Below are positions 16,060 through 24,346 of a stretch of 28,710 nucleotides of DNA, piece by piece; the first letter of the stretch is position 1; every line of letters begins with the position of its first letter. This DNA is from Caldisericales bacterium. Lineage in GTDB: Bacteria; Caldisericota; Caldisericia; Caldisericales; Caldisericaceae. The notes beneath the pieces are model-generated. The model saw only the letters and a list, made by a program, of their open reading frames with translations. It was not told the DNA's origin and made no database searches. The stretch lies in contig WFSP01000022.1 in assembly GCA_015485995.1 (NCBI GenBank), positions 1-28,710 of the forward strand. The letters are read 5' to 3'. A program made the translations under genes and the position numbers.

Positions 16060-17034
16060 ATGAAAAATAAACTACTTGCATTGATTCTATCCGCATTGCT
16101 GCTTATTACCATTGGATGCAGCAGTACAACAACTACATACAACGTAGTAGATGCTGTAACCGGATTGCCAATTAACGGAACCGCAACTGTAAATGGAAAG
16201 GATGTAAACATTAAAAATGGAATAGTTTCAACAAAAACGAAAGAAGCCACTATAGAAAAAAATGGATACGAGAAAGCAAAGCTTAATGAAGCAAAAATTG
16301 TAAGACTTACGCCAATTGCGTTCTTAGAGCTGAATGTAAAACCTATTCCTGAAGAAATATACGTTGATGGAGTAAAATACCCCGTATTTCTTAAAAACAA
16401 CTCTATAATATTATCTCCATTCACAACCGGAAATCATAAACTCACATTTAAGGGAAATTTTATAAATGAAAAATCGGTAAATGTACAGATTGCAAAAGGA
16501 GAAAACAAAATTTCCGTGAGCTTGCTGCTGAACAGTGAAAAAGCATACAACTTTCTTTCAAAAATAAAATTTCCGGAAGAATTCAAAAATATTGAATGCA
16601 CAATAAATATAAATGGCACTGTAGACAAAGAAGATATGAATTATATTTTCAATGCACAAGTGCAAGATGGAAAGATAATGGCAATATCCGACAAAAACAT
16701 AAGTTACCAATTTAAAGGCAATACTCCTTTTATAAAAGAAAACAACGCGCTTACTCAAGTAAAAGATAGAGAAACGGTTGCAGCACTCATCTATGCAAGA
16801 GATGTTTTGCAGAATATTTTAAAACTCAGGGAATTTATAAAGCCATTAAAATTAACCGACATTTCAAACAGCAATGCATTATTTATAAAACAACGAACTT
16901 TTGAGAGCAGGCCTTTCAGCGAGAGTATCACGTTATATTTCAATAAAGATGCAGTAAATAAAGCTATTGTTAATATAAAATCGCCGATAGAAAATACGGA
17001 TCTTTTCGTTACCATAGATATAAAAACGGACTAA
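16060..17034 (+). CDS. Putative lipoprotein of unknown function
   Basis: The 324-residue protein starts with a signal peptide (MKNKLLALILSALLLITIGC) whose hydrophobic stretch ends in a lipobox-like TIGC at C20. It is therefore predicted to be lipid-anchored on the outside of the cytoplasmic membrane. After a Ser/Thr-rich linker come beta-rich repeats (about 28-160: NVVDAVTGLPINGTATVNG, then FLELNVKPIPEEIYVDG) reminiscent of carboxypeptidase-regulatory-like or PEGA-type domains. The C-terminal half (about 165-324) is alpha/beta and not recognised; it recalls lipoproteins of the LolA/LppX type, but this is only an impression. The stop overlaps the dnaE Shine-Dalgarno, so dnaE is partly co-transcribed. 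Confidence 0.75.
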   Translation: MKNKLLALILSALLLITIGCSSTTTTYNVVDAVTGLPINGTATVNGKDVNIKNGIVSTKTKEATIEKNGYEKAKLNEAKIVRLTPIAFLELNVKPIPEEIYVDGVKYPVFLKNNSIILSPFTTGNHKLTFKGNFINEKSVNVQIAKGENKISVSLLLNSEKAYNFLSKIKFPEEFKNIECTININGTVDKEDMNYIFNAQVQDGKIMAISDKNISYQFKGNTPFIKENNALTQVKDRETVAALIYARDVLQNILKLREFIKPLKLTDISNSNALFIKQRTFESRPFSESITLYFNKDAVNKAIVNIKSPIENTDLFVTIDIKTD

Positions 17035-17043
17035 GGAGGAATT

Positions 17044-20000
17044 ATGTCATTTACACACCTACACTTGCATACCGAATATAGTTTATTGGACGGACTAAAC
17101 CACCTTCCGCAACTCGCGGAACGCGTAAAAGAACTTGGAATGGATGCAGTTGCAATTACTGACCATGGTAATATGTACGGAGCAGTAAACTTCTACGAAA
17201 CTATGAGAAAAAAAGGGGTTAAGCCAATTATAGGCGTGGAAGCATACGTTGCTGAAAACGGAAGAAAATCAAAAGTAAGAGGCGAACGGAGATTTCACCT
17301 CGTCCTGCTTGCAGAAAACAACGAAGGCTACAAAAATCTGCTAAAACTTGTTTCAATAAGTTATATAGAGGGATTTTATTATAAACCACGCATAGATTAT
17401 GAAACGCTTGAAAAATACAATAAAGGTATTATTGCAATGAGTGCATGCCTGCAAGGGGAAGTACCGTACAGAATTCTTCATGAAGGAAAAGAAGCAGGTA
17501 GAAAAGCCTTGCATAGATATCTCAACATTTTCGGAAAAGACCGTTTCTTTCTTGAAGTACAAAATCATAACATAGCAGAAGAGAAAAGAGTGATCCCCAT
17601 TATGTCAGAGATCTCAAAAGAAGAAGGCATACCGCTTATTGCAACAAACGACGCACACTACCTCAAAAAAGAGGATGCAAGAGCACATGATATTTTACTT
17701 TGCGTACAAACGCTTTCAAAAGTGGACGATCCAGAAAGAATGCGTTTCCCAACGGAAGAATTCTACGTAAAATCAGAAGATGAAATGAAGCTGATGTTTC
17801 CCGGGATGGAGAAAGCTGTAGATAACACTGAAATAATAAAGGAGCGCTGTAACGTAAGCTTTGAGTTCAATACTTATCACTTACCCCATTTTGTAGAGAA
17901 AAAGGAAGATAAATGGGATGAGAGAAAAAACAAAGAAATGTTACATACACTTATAGAAAACGGCCTAAAAAAACGTTATCCAATGGAAAATATTGAGGAA
18001 GCAGAAAAAAGAGCAAAATATGAAATAGGAATCATAGAGCAAATGGGCTTTACAGATTACTTTCTTATTGTTCAAGATTTTATCAATTGGGCCAAAAATC
18101 ATAATATCCCAGTTGGGCCCGGAAGAGGATCAGCAGCAGGCAGCATTGTGTCCTATGCACTCAGAATAACAGACATTGACCCGATCAAGTATAGCCTATT
18201 TTTTGAGAGATTTTTAAACCCTGCGCGTATATCTATGCCGGATATTGATGTAGATATCGGGGACAGGGGCAGGGATAGAGTTATCCAGTACGTACGGGAA
18301 AAATATGGCTTAGATCGCGTAGCACAAGTTGCAACATTTGGTAAAATGGAAGCACGCGCAGTAATAAGAGATGTTGGTAGAGCACTGGACTTCTCATATG
18401 CAGAAATTGATAAAATCGCAAAACTTATACCGTTTGGGTTTTCGCTTCAAGATGCAATCAATATGGTCCCTGAACTAAAAGAGAAAGCATCAAGTGAGCA
18501 GTACAAACTACTCTTTGAGGTAGCACTTAAGTTAGAAGGAGTTGCACGAAACTTTTCTACACATGCCGCCGGTGTCGTAATAGGAGATGCACCCTTAATG
18601 GAATACGTTCCGCTTCAGCTCGATAAAAATGGCTCCGTAATTACACAATTCGACAAAGACATCGTTGAGCACATAGGATTATTAAAAATGGACTTCCTTG
18701 GATTAAAGAACCTCACAGTAATACAGGATACAATTGAAATGCTTCATAAAATAGGCATAGACGTAGATTTTGATAAAATTCCTACAAATGACAAAGAAAC
18801 TTATGCAATGCTTCAAAAAGGAAATTCTTCAGGAGTATTCCAGCTCGAAAGCGGTGGGATGAGAAAAGTATTGAAAGGTGTAAAGCCAGAGAGTATTGAC
18901 GACTTAACAGCAGTTGTCGCACTCTATAGGCCGGGAACAATCAAGGCAGGAGGGATAGAAGAATACATCAATAGGAAAAACGGTAAAACAGCCGTGACAT
19001 ATCCACACCCAAGCCTTGAGTCTATCTTAAAAGACACATATGGCATCATTGTCTACCAGGAACAGGTAATGCAAATTGCAAACGTACTTGCAGGCTACAC
19101 AATGGCAGAAGCAGATTTATTGAGAAAAGCGATTGGAAAGAAAAAACCGGAGATTCTGACAAAACAGAGAAACATTTTTATAGAAAAAGCCATAAAGCAA
19201 GGTGTAGGTAAGGATACAGCAACAAAAGTATTTGACCTTATCGAGTATTTCGCGGGATACGGATTTAATAAATCTCATGCCGTATGTTATGCGACAATTG
19301 CCTACAGGACTGCGTATCTCAAGGCGCACTACCCAAAGGAATACTTTACCGCTTTGCTTAACGGATATATCGGAAATGAGAATAAGACAAAAGAACTTCT
19401 GTTTGAAATCAGAAGAAGTGGCATTTCTATTCTTCCGCCGGATATTAACAAATCGGATATATATTTTAAAACCGAGGGGGAAGGTATACGCTTCGGGCTT
19501 CTTGCAATAAAGAGTACCGGAGAAAAAGCATTGGGCCTAATTATAAAAGAAAGAAAACAAAATGGAAATTTTAATGGATTTACCAACTTCAAAGATAGGA
19601 TACAAAGTCTCCGGGTAAACAAAAAAGTTATTGAAAATTTAATAAAGGCAGGGTGTTTTGATTCATTTGGGGAAGATAGGAAAAATCTTCTTACAAACGG
19701 CGGAAAAGAAAAAGAAGAATCACTTTCTCTATTCGGCGCATCACTTCCTCGGACTGTTAAAAAAGCAATAAGAGCATCTATGATGGAGCTTCTGAGCTAT
19801 GAGAAAGAGGCGTTCGGTTTCTATATCACTGACCACCCGATAAATTCCTATCTACCAATTATGAAAGATGCGAACCTGAGAACCATTTCTGATTTGAATG
19901 AAAATGATGATGGAAACATCGTAAAAGTTGCAGGCATAAAAGGAAAATTTAAGCGCTCAAAAACACGTAAAGGACAGTCTATGTATAAGTTCGAAATAGA

Positions 20001-20442
20001 GGACAGCGATGCAAGAGCCATAGTAGTTGTATTTCCAATGGCATACGAAACATTTTCAAAATATGCCGACAAAGAAGGAGTCCTTGTTGTAGAGGGTAGG
20101 GCAAAAAAGGAAGGAAACGGTTTTACAATTATTGCAAGCAACGTAATAAATTTCTTTACCGAAGCGGATATAAAAAAGAAAAATGAATTCAATGCTATTC
20201 ATATATACGCAAAAGACCACGAAGGCATCACCCGGAAACTTACTGCTTTAAAAGAAGAAATGGAAAGACATAAAGGTCGGGCTCCTCTGTTTATTCACAT
20301 TCTTACGGATCACAAAGACATAAAAATAAAAACATCTTCAAAATACTATGTGAAAACTTCAATAAACTTCATCAAAAAGGTCGAAGAGCTGTTCGGGAAA
20401 GATTCAGCTATAATCACCGATTGGAGAAACGAAAGAACCTAA
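17044..20442 (+). CDS. dnaE: DNA polymerase III subunit alpha (DnaE)
   Basis: This is the replicative polymerase. The 1132-residue protein begins with a PHP domain whose nine metal-ligand positions are all kept: H7, H9, D16, H41, E66, H85, C135, D203 and H205. By analogy with the Thermus enzyme it may have intrinsic proofreading. The polymerase active site has D400 and D402 (PDIDVD) and D550 (KMDFLGL), with PGRGSAAGS nearby. Helix-hairpin-helix and OB-fold (IVKVAGIKGKFKRSKTRKG) regions follow. AAGGAGG just before the ATG gives strong initiation. The gene is followed after about 100 bp by the Tn7-like element. Confidence 0.98.
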   Translation: MSFTHLHLHTEYSLLDGLNHLPQLAERVKELGMDAVAITDHGNMYGAVNFYETMRKKGVKPIIGVEAYVAENGRKSKVRGERRFHLVLLAENNEGYKNLLKLVSISYIEGFYYKPRIDYETLEKYNKGIIAMSACLQGEVPYRILHEGKEAGRKALHRYLNIFGKDRFFLEVQNHNIAEEKRVIPIMSEISKEEGIPLIATNDAHYLKKEDARAHDILLCVQTLSKVDDPERMRFPTEEFYVKSEDEMKLMFPGMEKAVDNTEIIKERCNVSFEFNTYHLPHFVEKKEDKWDERKNKEMLHTLIENGLKKRYPMENIEEAEKRAKYEIGIIEQMGFTDYFLIVQDFINWAKNHNIPVGPGRGSAAGSIVSYALRITDIDPIKYSLFFERFLNPARISMPDIDVDIGDRGRDRVIQYVREKYGLDRVAQVATFGKMEARAVIRDVGRALDFSYAEIDKIAKLIPFGFSLQDAINMVPELKEKASSEQYKLLFEVALKLEGVARNFSTHAAGVVIGDAPLMEYVPLQLDKNGSVITQFDKDIVEHIGLLKMDFLGLKNLTVIQDTIEMLHKIGIDVDFDKIPTNDKETYAMLQKGNSSGVFQLESGGMRKVLKGVKPESIDDLTAVVALYRPGTIKAGGIEEYINRKNGKTAVTYPHPSLESILKDTYGIIVYQEQVMQIANVLAGYTMAEADLLRKAIGKKKPEILTKQRNIFIEKAIKQGVGKDTATKVFDLIEYFAGYGFNKSHAVCYATIAYRTAYLKAHYPKEYFTALLNGYIGNENKTKELLFEIRRSGISILPPDINKSDIYFKTEGEGIRFGLLAIKSTGEKALGLIIKERKQNGNFNGFTNFKDRIQSLRVNKKVIENLIKAGCFDSFGEDRKNLLTNGGKEKEESLSLFGASLPRTVKKAIRASMMELLSYEKEAFGFYITDHPINSYLPIMKDANLRTISDLNENDDGNIVKVAGIKGKFKRSKTRKGQSMYKFEIEDSDARAIVVVFPMAYETFSKYADKEGVLVVEGRAKKEGNGFTIIASNVINFFTEADIKKKNEFNAIHIYAKDHEGITRKLTALKEEMERHKGRAPLFIHILTDHKDIKIKTSSKYYVKTSINFIKKVEELFGKDSAIITDWRNERT

Positions 20443-20545
20443 AAAAGTATTTTTTATGTCAAAGTATTACCCAAAACCGCTCGTTACGTATCAAGCATTG
20501 GTTCGTTTTTATCAACACATTGAAATCTTTAAGTTTGGAACAGGG
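20443..20545. other. dnaE downstream flank up to the transposon end
   Basis: These 103 bp lie between the dnaE stop and the TGTCG terminus. They contain no gene. A weak A6/T6 inverted repeat right after the dnaE stop (20444-20458) might help terminate dnaE. The last five bases, CAGGG (20541-20545), would be one copy of a 5-bp target duplication if the transposon end is placed correctly. Confidence 0.4.
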
Positions 20546-20553
20546 TGTCGTAT

Positions 20554-20571
20554 TCCATAAATACTGAGATT
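20554..20571 (+). repeat. Putative TnsB-binding repeat 1 (terminal)
   Basis: TCCATAAATACTGAGATT begins 8 bp inside the TGTCG terminus. It matches repeat 4 at 16 of 18 positions. Terminal position and spacing are as expected for the end-most transposase site. Confidence 0.7.
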
Positions 20572-20659
20572 ACCAAAACTAATATAATTAATATTATCAT
20601 ACCTTATAATATATAATTTTTTCGATTTTTCAAACAATTACTGTGATCTCCAATTTGTG

Positions 20660-20677
20660 CCCAAACCTTTTGAGACT
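20660..20677 (+). repeat. Putative TnsB-binding repeat 2 (degenerate)
   Basis: CCCAAACCTTTTGAGACT keeps the 3' half TGAGACT and the CCCA start of repeat 3, but the central AAAT is changed. It is the weakest member of the array. Confidence 0.45.
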
Positions 20678-20680
20678 TTA

Positions 20681-20698
20681 CCCATAAATGATGAGACT
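20681..20698 (+). repeat. Putative TnsB-binding repeat 3
   Basis: CCCATAAATGATGAGACT matches repeat 4 at 16 of 18 positions. It lies 3 bp after repeat 2, so the two form a tight pair. Confidence 0.7.
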
Positions 20699-20710
20699 AA
20701 ATTACTATAT

Positions 20711-20728
20711 TCCATAAATAATGAGACT
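20711..20728 (+). repeat. Putative TnsB-binding repeat 4
   Basis: TCCATAAATAATGAGACT is the best consensus copy. It lies 12 bp after repeat 3 and about 45 bp upstream of the tnsA promoter. Binding of the transposase here could also affect transcription of its own operon. Confidence 0.7.
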
Positions 20729-20755
20729 ATAATCTTTTTCCACTCAAACATGTAA

Positions 20756-20783
20756 TTTGAAATAAAAATTTTAATGCTATAAT
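20756..20783 (+). promoter_or_regulatory. Extended -10 promoter of tnsABC
   Basis: TGCTATAAT (20775-20783) is a perfect extended -10 element; the -35 is weak (TTTGAA, 20756-20761, 16-bp spacing). Exactly 6 nt after the -10 is an ATG (20790) that opens a short leader ORF. Confidence 0.6.
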
Positions 20784-20789
20784 AACAAC

Positions 20790-20819
20790 ATGAATATCTA
20801 CTTAAAAAGAAAAAATTAG
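20790..20819 (+). CDS. Nine-codon leader ORF upstream of tnsA
   Basis: This short reading frame, MNIYLKRKN then TAG, starts at an ATG 6 nt after the tnsABC -10 box. Six nt is the same distance seen at the other leaderless-type starts in this window. It ends 16 bp before the tnsA GTG. A G-rich Shine-Dalgarno (20825-20831) for tnsA sits in the gap. If translated, it could couple or attenuate transposase expression. The sequence itself has no recognisable function, and it could be coincidental. Confidence 0.35.
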   Translation: MNIYLKRKN

Positions 20820-20835
20820 AAAAAAGGGGGGAATA

Positions 20836-21486
20836 GTGACGTTCCAGCACCGCTTCTCTGCAGGATATTTTTACAGTTTTAAGAACAAGAGAATAATAGA
20901 AATAAGATCAACGCTCGAAGGAAATTATTTCCTTATGCTGGAATTTGACAAGAATGTAAAACAGTATCAAGAGCGCCCATTCCAGGTTTTCACGAAGATT
21001 AAAGGTAAAAAAGTTTCATATACCCCAGATTGTTTAATTACGTTCAAAAACGCTGATACTAAGAGCATCATTACGGAAATCAGGTACAGAAGAGAACTAT
21101 TTAATGAAAAAAGGGAGAACATGCTTAATAAAATACGCACATACACATCCTATGTTATTGAGCATAACATGCACTTTAGGGTAATTACTGAAAAGGATAT
21201 AGAAAATACCTATCTTAATAATTTAAAACTCCTGTACAGGTTTACCACTGAGCCTAATATAAACGGGAGGTTCGAAGAGTACAGAGACCAAATAATATCA
21301 ATCATTAAGAAAGAAGGGGGTCTTTCTGTAGAAAATATACTCAAAACATTCGGCAATTCTGTGTATGAAAAAGGATTTGTACTGCCAGTCGTATGGTTTC
21401 TTATTACATCTGGAGTACTTAAAACCGACCTGAATGTTCCGCTTACCAATAATTCAATTGTGGGGCTAAACAATGATAAAAATTAA
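20836..21486 (+). CDS. tnsA: TnsA-like transposon endonuclease
   Basis: TnsA cuts the 5' ends of a Tn7-like element so that it moves by cut-and-paste together with TnsB. The 216-residue protein has a restriction-endonuclease-like N-terminal domain with E28 (STLEGNYFLMLEFD), D65 (YTPD) and the E81-I82-R83 strand. These match E63, D114 and Q130-x-K132 of E. coli TnsA, except that the lysine position is arginine. The rest (about 110-216) should be the winged-helix domain that contacts TnsC. The GTG start is fixed by the GGGGGG tract at 20825-20830. The end overlaps tnsB by 14 bp. Identity rests on domain pattern and context. Confidence 0.85.
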   Translation: MTFQHRFSAGYFYSFKNKRIIEIRSTLEGNYFLMLEFDKNVKQYQERPFQVFTKIKGKKVSYTPDCLITFKNADTKSIITEIRYRRELFNEKRENMLNKIRTYTSYVIEHNMHFRVITEKDIENTYLNNLKLLYRFTTEPNINGRFEEYRDQIISIIKKEGGLSVENILKTFGNSVYEKGFVLPVVWFLITSGVLKTDLNVPLTNNSIVGLNNDKN

Positions 21487-23368
21487 AAAGAACGAAAAAA
21501 TCTTATACCACAATACTGTATACAGAATTCAAAGAGTAATAGATATGAAAACTATACTTATAAAGTCAGAGGAAGGGGAAGTCCTAAAAATACCAATTTC
21601 GGAGGTCATGCCTTTAGAGAATAAGGATAAAAAACATAAAGCTTTTGACGATCTGTCAGAAAAAGAATGGAATGAATCAAAAAGTCGATTCGAAATTATC
21701 AGTCCGCTCCTTTTTCCAGAGAGAACAAGAAAAGACGTTACAAACAGAGCAAAAGAATTCTCAATGTCTACAGCCACTCTTTACAGGTGGATACGAATGT
21801 ACGAAACAACAGGGAAAATAAGCTCGCTTGCACCTAAAAGAGGGGAATATGGAGGCAAAGGTAAACATAGGATAAATCCTGTAACAGATCAAATAATCAA
21901 GGAAATAATAGAAAAAGACTACTTAAACGCACAAAAATACTCTCTTAAAAGGGTCTATTATAAAATTGTAAGTATCTGCAAGGATAAAGCGCTACCTGTG
22001 CCCGGAATAAACACAGTAAGAAGAAGGATTAAAGAAACATCTCAAAAAGTAATCGTAAGGGCAAGGGAAGGGAGAAGCAAGGCAATGAACATCTATGGGC
22101 CATCCAAATCGTCGTTTAAAGCAAGCTACCCATTAAACGTAATACAAATCGACCATACACCGCTCGACATTATAGTAGTGGATCAGGTTCACAGAAAACC
22201 AATAGGAAGGCCCTATATTACGGTAGCATTGGACATATATAGCAGGATGGTATACGGAATTTACATCTCTCTGGAAGCGCCGAGCTTTTTCTCAGTAGGG
22301 CAGGCACTGTACCTAGGAGCAATTAAAAAGGAACGCTATCTGGAAAGGCTTGGAGTCAAAGGAGAATGGAATATATGGGGTATGCCAAAATCTCTTATTA
22401 TACACATGGATAATGCAGCGGAATTCAGAGGCGGCAATCTGAAGAAATTCTGCGAAGAGTATAACATTAGCACAGAGTTCAGGCCGAGAGGTGCACCGTA
22501 CTACGGGGGCCACATAGAAAGGTTCATAGGCACACTTAACAAAGAGACGCACAACTTACCAGGCACTACTTTCTCAAATATAAGCGAGCGCGGAAGCTAT
22601 AAATCTGACAAAAAGGCAAGTCTTACTCTCGATGAGTTAGAGAAGTGGATCGTGGAATTTATTGTGAATGTTTACCATAAGCGTATCCATTCAGAACTTG
22701 GTATGTCCCCTGAAGAAAAATACAAAAAGGGCGTGCTGGGAAGCAGCGATTCTCCAGGAATCGGTTTGCCGGACATAATAAGCGGGGGAGAGGCAAAAAG
22801 ACTCAGAATTGCTCTTTTGCCTTTCTTCCAAAGGACCGTGCAAAAAGATGGAGTAAAAATAGACGGGGTAAAATACTACAGTGAGGTTCTAAGGCGCTTT
22901 GTTAAATTGGAGGAAACGGGAAACAAGAAAAGAAGGAAGTTCATATTTAAAAGAGACCCAAGAGACATATCCGTCATTTATTTCTATGATCCTACAGTAA
23001 AAGACTACTTCGAAATTCCATATAGGAATATAGGAAATCCATCCATTTCCATATGGGAATTAGAGAAGGCCAAAAAGTTTCTTACTAATAAGAACATCAA
23101 AAATTACGACGAAACAAAAATATTCGAAGCTATAAAAAGGTTGAATGAGATAGAGAAAGAAGCTGCAAGAAAGACAAAGCTTGCGCGGAGAAAACAATCA
23201 TCCAAACGTTACCATCAAAAGAATCTGAAAGCACAGAAAACGGATACTCATGATAAAGAAAACAGTGAGAAAAACCGCATGCAAAACAATTTACTCAAAG
23301 AGATAATGAAAGAGGGGGAAGAGTTCGATATTCTCATAGAGGACTCAGAGAAGGATGGAGAAAACTGA
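21473..23368 (+). CDS. tnsB: TnsB/TniA-like DDE transposase
   Basis: TnsB binds the end repeats, cuts the 3' ends and performs strand transfer. The 631-residue protein has helix-turn-helix regions (about 85-120, STATLYRWIRMY, and about 150-190) and a retroviral-integrase-fold core. Its catalytic residues are D227 (IQIDHTP), D313 (IIHMDNAAEF) and E349 (YYGGHIERFIGTLN), spacing DD(35)E. A Mu-type beta-barrel (about 430-520) and a highly basic, helical tail (about 540-631) follow; in relatives the tail contacts the AAA+ protein. It overlaps tnsA by 14 bp and tnsC by 14 bp. All motifs are intact, so it is probably active. Confidence 0.95.
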   Translation: MIKIKKNEKILYHNTVYRIQRVIDMKTILIKSEEGEVLKIPISEVMPLENKDKKHKAFDDLSEKEWNESKSRFEIISPLLFPERTRKDVTNRAKEFSMSTATLYRWIRMYETTGKISSLAPKRGEYGGKGKHRINPVTDQIIKEIIEKDYLNAQKYSLKRVYYKIVSICKDKALPVPGINTVRRRIKETSQKVIVRAREGRSKAMNIYGPSKSSFKASYPLNVIQIDHTPLDIIVVDQVHRKPIGRPYITVALDIYSRMVYGIYISLEAPSFFSVGQALYLGAIKKERYLERLGVKGEWNIWGMPKSLIIHMDNAAEFRGGNLKKFCEEYNISTEFRPRGAPYYGGHIERFIGTLNKETHNLPGTTFSNISERGSYKSDKKASLTLDELEKWIVEFIVNVYHKRIHSELGMSPEEKYKKGVLGSSDSPGIGLPDIISGGEAKRLRIALLPFFQRTVQKDGVKIDGVKYYSEVLRRFVKLEETGNKKRRKFIFKRDPRDISVIYFYDPTVKDYFEIPYRNIGNPSISIWELEKAKKFLTNKNIKNYDETKIFEAIKRLNEIEKEAARKTKLARRKQSSKRYHQKNLKAQKTDTHDKENSEKNRMQNNLLKEIMKEGEEFDILIEDSEKDGEN

Positions 23369-24266
23369 ATTAGAGAAATACAGAAAATCCTTACATCCCA
23401 AGGCGCTGGAATACCTTAATAAAAGCGATGTTGAAAGAATTCGTTTCATCAGAATAAGGAAGTTTATTATGTACCGGAGGGCAAAAGACCTTTTGGGTAA
23501 ACTCGACGAGCTGCTCGAAGAACCAAGACATGAAAGAATGCCGTCTTTTTTACTTGTAGGGGACAGCAACAACGGGAAAACAAGCCTTATCAGGGAGTTC
23601 GAAAGAAGGCATCCAGCAGAAGATCTAGTAAATGAAGTTCTCATACCTGTTATAACGATAGAATGCCCCCCTAGAGGAACCTTAAATACACTGTACAACC
23701 ACATACTGAACGCCATACTTATCCCATACAACTCAAGTGACGGTATATCAAAAAAGATCGCTGAGGTTAACTACTTTTTCAGAAAAGTGCACTTAAAAGT
23801 ACTTATAATAGACGAAATACACAACATACTGAGCAGTCCCGTGTCTAAACAAAAACAATTCATGAACGCACTAAAGGGGCTGAGCAACACGCTCAATATA
23901 TCTATGGTGCTCGTAGGGACAAAAAACGCACTGAATGCAACATCAACAGACCTTCAGATAAGCAGTAGGTTTAGGCCGCTTGTCCTTTCAACATGGAAGG
24001 CTGATAAAGACTATTACCTTTTACTGAAGAGCATTATGAAAACCCTGCCGCTAAGAAAACCCTCGCGCGTGCTTGAAGACATAAATCTTGCAGACAAGAT
24101 ACTGGACTTATCTGAAGGGTTGATAGGAGAAATCATCAAAATAATAAACGATACTGCAATTTACGCAATAAAGAGCGGGAGCGAGCGGATTACGGAAAAG
24201 GAGATAAACGCAATTAAATACGTAAAGCCTTCCCAGGCAAGAAATATATCTATGCTTGACCTTTAG
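23355..24266 (+). CDS. tnsC: TnsC/TniB-like AAA+ transposition regulator
   Basis: TnsC polymerises on target DNA and links the target selector (TniQ/TnsD) to the transposase. The 303-residue protein is of the short TniB type, as in Tn5053 and type I-F CRISPR-associated transposons. It has Walker A GDSNNGKT at 69-76, Walker B LIIDEIH with D153 and E154, sensor 1 LVGTKNA at about 186-192 and an arginine in SSRFRPL at about 203-209. The C-terminal part (SEGLIGEIIKIIN) is typical. The start ATG lies 14 bp before the tnsB stop. Nothing recognisable as a target selector follows. Confidence 0.93.
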   Translation: MEKTELEKYRKSLHPKALEYLNKSDVERIRFIRIRKFIMYRRAKDLLGKLDELLEEPRHERMPSFLLVGDSNNGKTSLIREFERRHPAEDLVNEVLIPVITIECPPRGTLNTLYNHILNAILIPYNSSDGISKKIAEVNYFFRKVHLKVLIIDEIHNILSSPVSKQKQFMNALKGLSNTLNISMVLVGTKNALNATSTDLQISSRFRPLVLSTWKADKDYYLLLKSIMKTLPLRKPSRVLEDINLADKILDLSEGLIGEIIKIINDTAIYAIKSGSERITEKEINAIKYVKPSQARNISMLDL

Positions 24267-24346
24267 TGCTAAATTTTGCTTACAAGATCCACTCCCTGGA
24301 CAAAAGGGCAATTTCAAAAGCACGATTCAGTATAAGGGTAACGCCT
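24267..24346. other. Gap between tnsC and the first IS605-type unit
   Basis: These 80 bp hold no complete gene and no hairpin terminator. The 20 bases nearest the IS end (24327-24346) would be the target-matching segment of its omega RNA, read on the minus strand as AGGCGTTACCCTTATACTGA. A tnsABC-operon gene that once continued here could have been cut by the insertion, but the codons visible match nothing that I know. Confidence 0.4.

Larger units (their letters stand above)
20546..24266 (+). mobile_element. Tn7-like transposon: tnsA-proximal end and tnsABC core (other end not in view)
   Basis: The unit starts with TGTCG at 20546, a terminus used by Tn5053/Tn7-type elements. An array of four 18-bp direct repeats, a promoter and the overlapping tnsA, tnsB and tnsC genes follow. 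The tnsA-proximal end faces the 3' end of dnaE, as Tn7's right end faces glmS. I found neither the inverted partner end nor a second CAGGG next to a CGACA anywhere to 28710. The element either extends past the window or has lost its far end. The coordinates given cover only the recognisable core. Confidence 0.75.

Noticed and set aside
24267..24346. Start of a tniQ/tnsD gene after tnsC
   Set aside because: No ATG or GTG with a Shine-Dalgarno opens a frame here, and the codons before the IS end match no TniQ feature.
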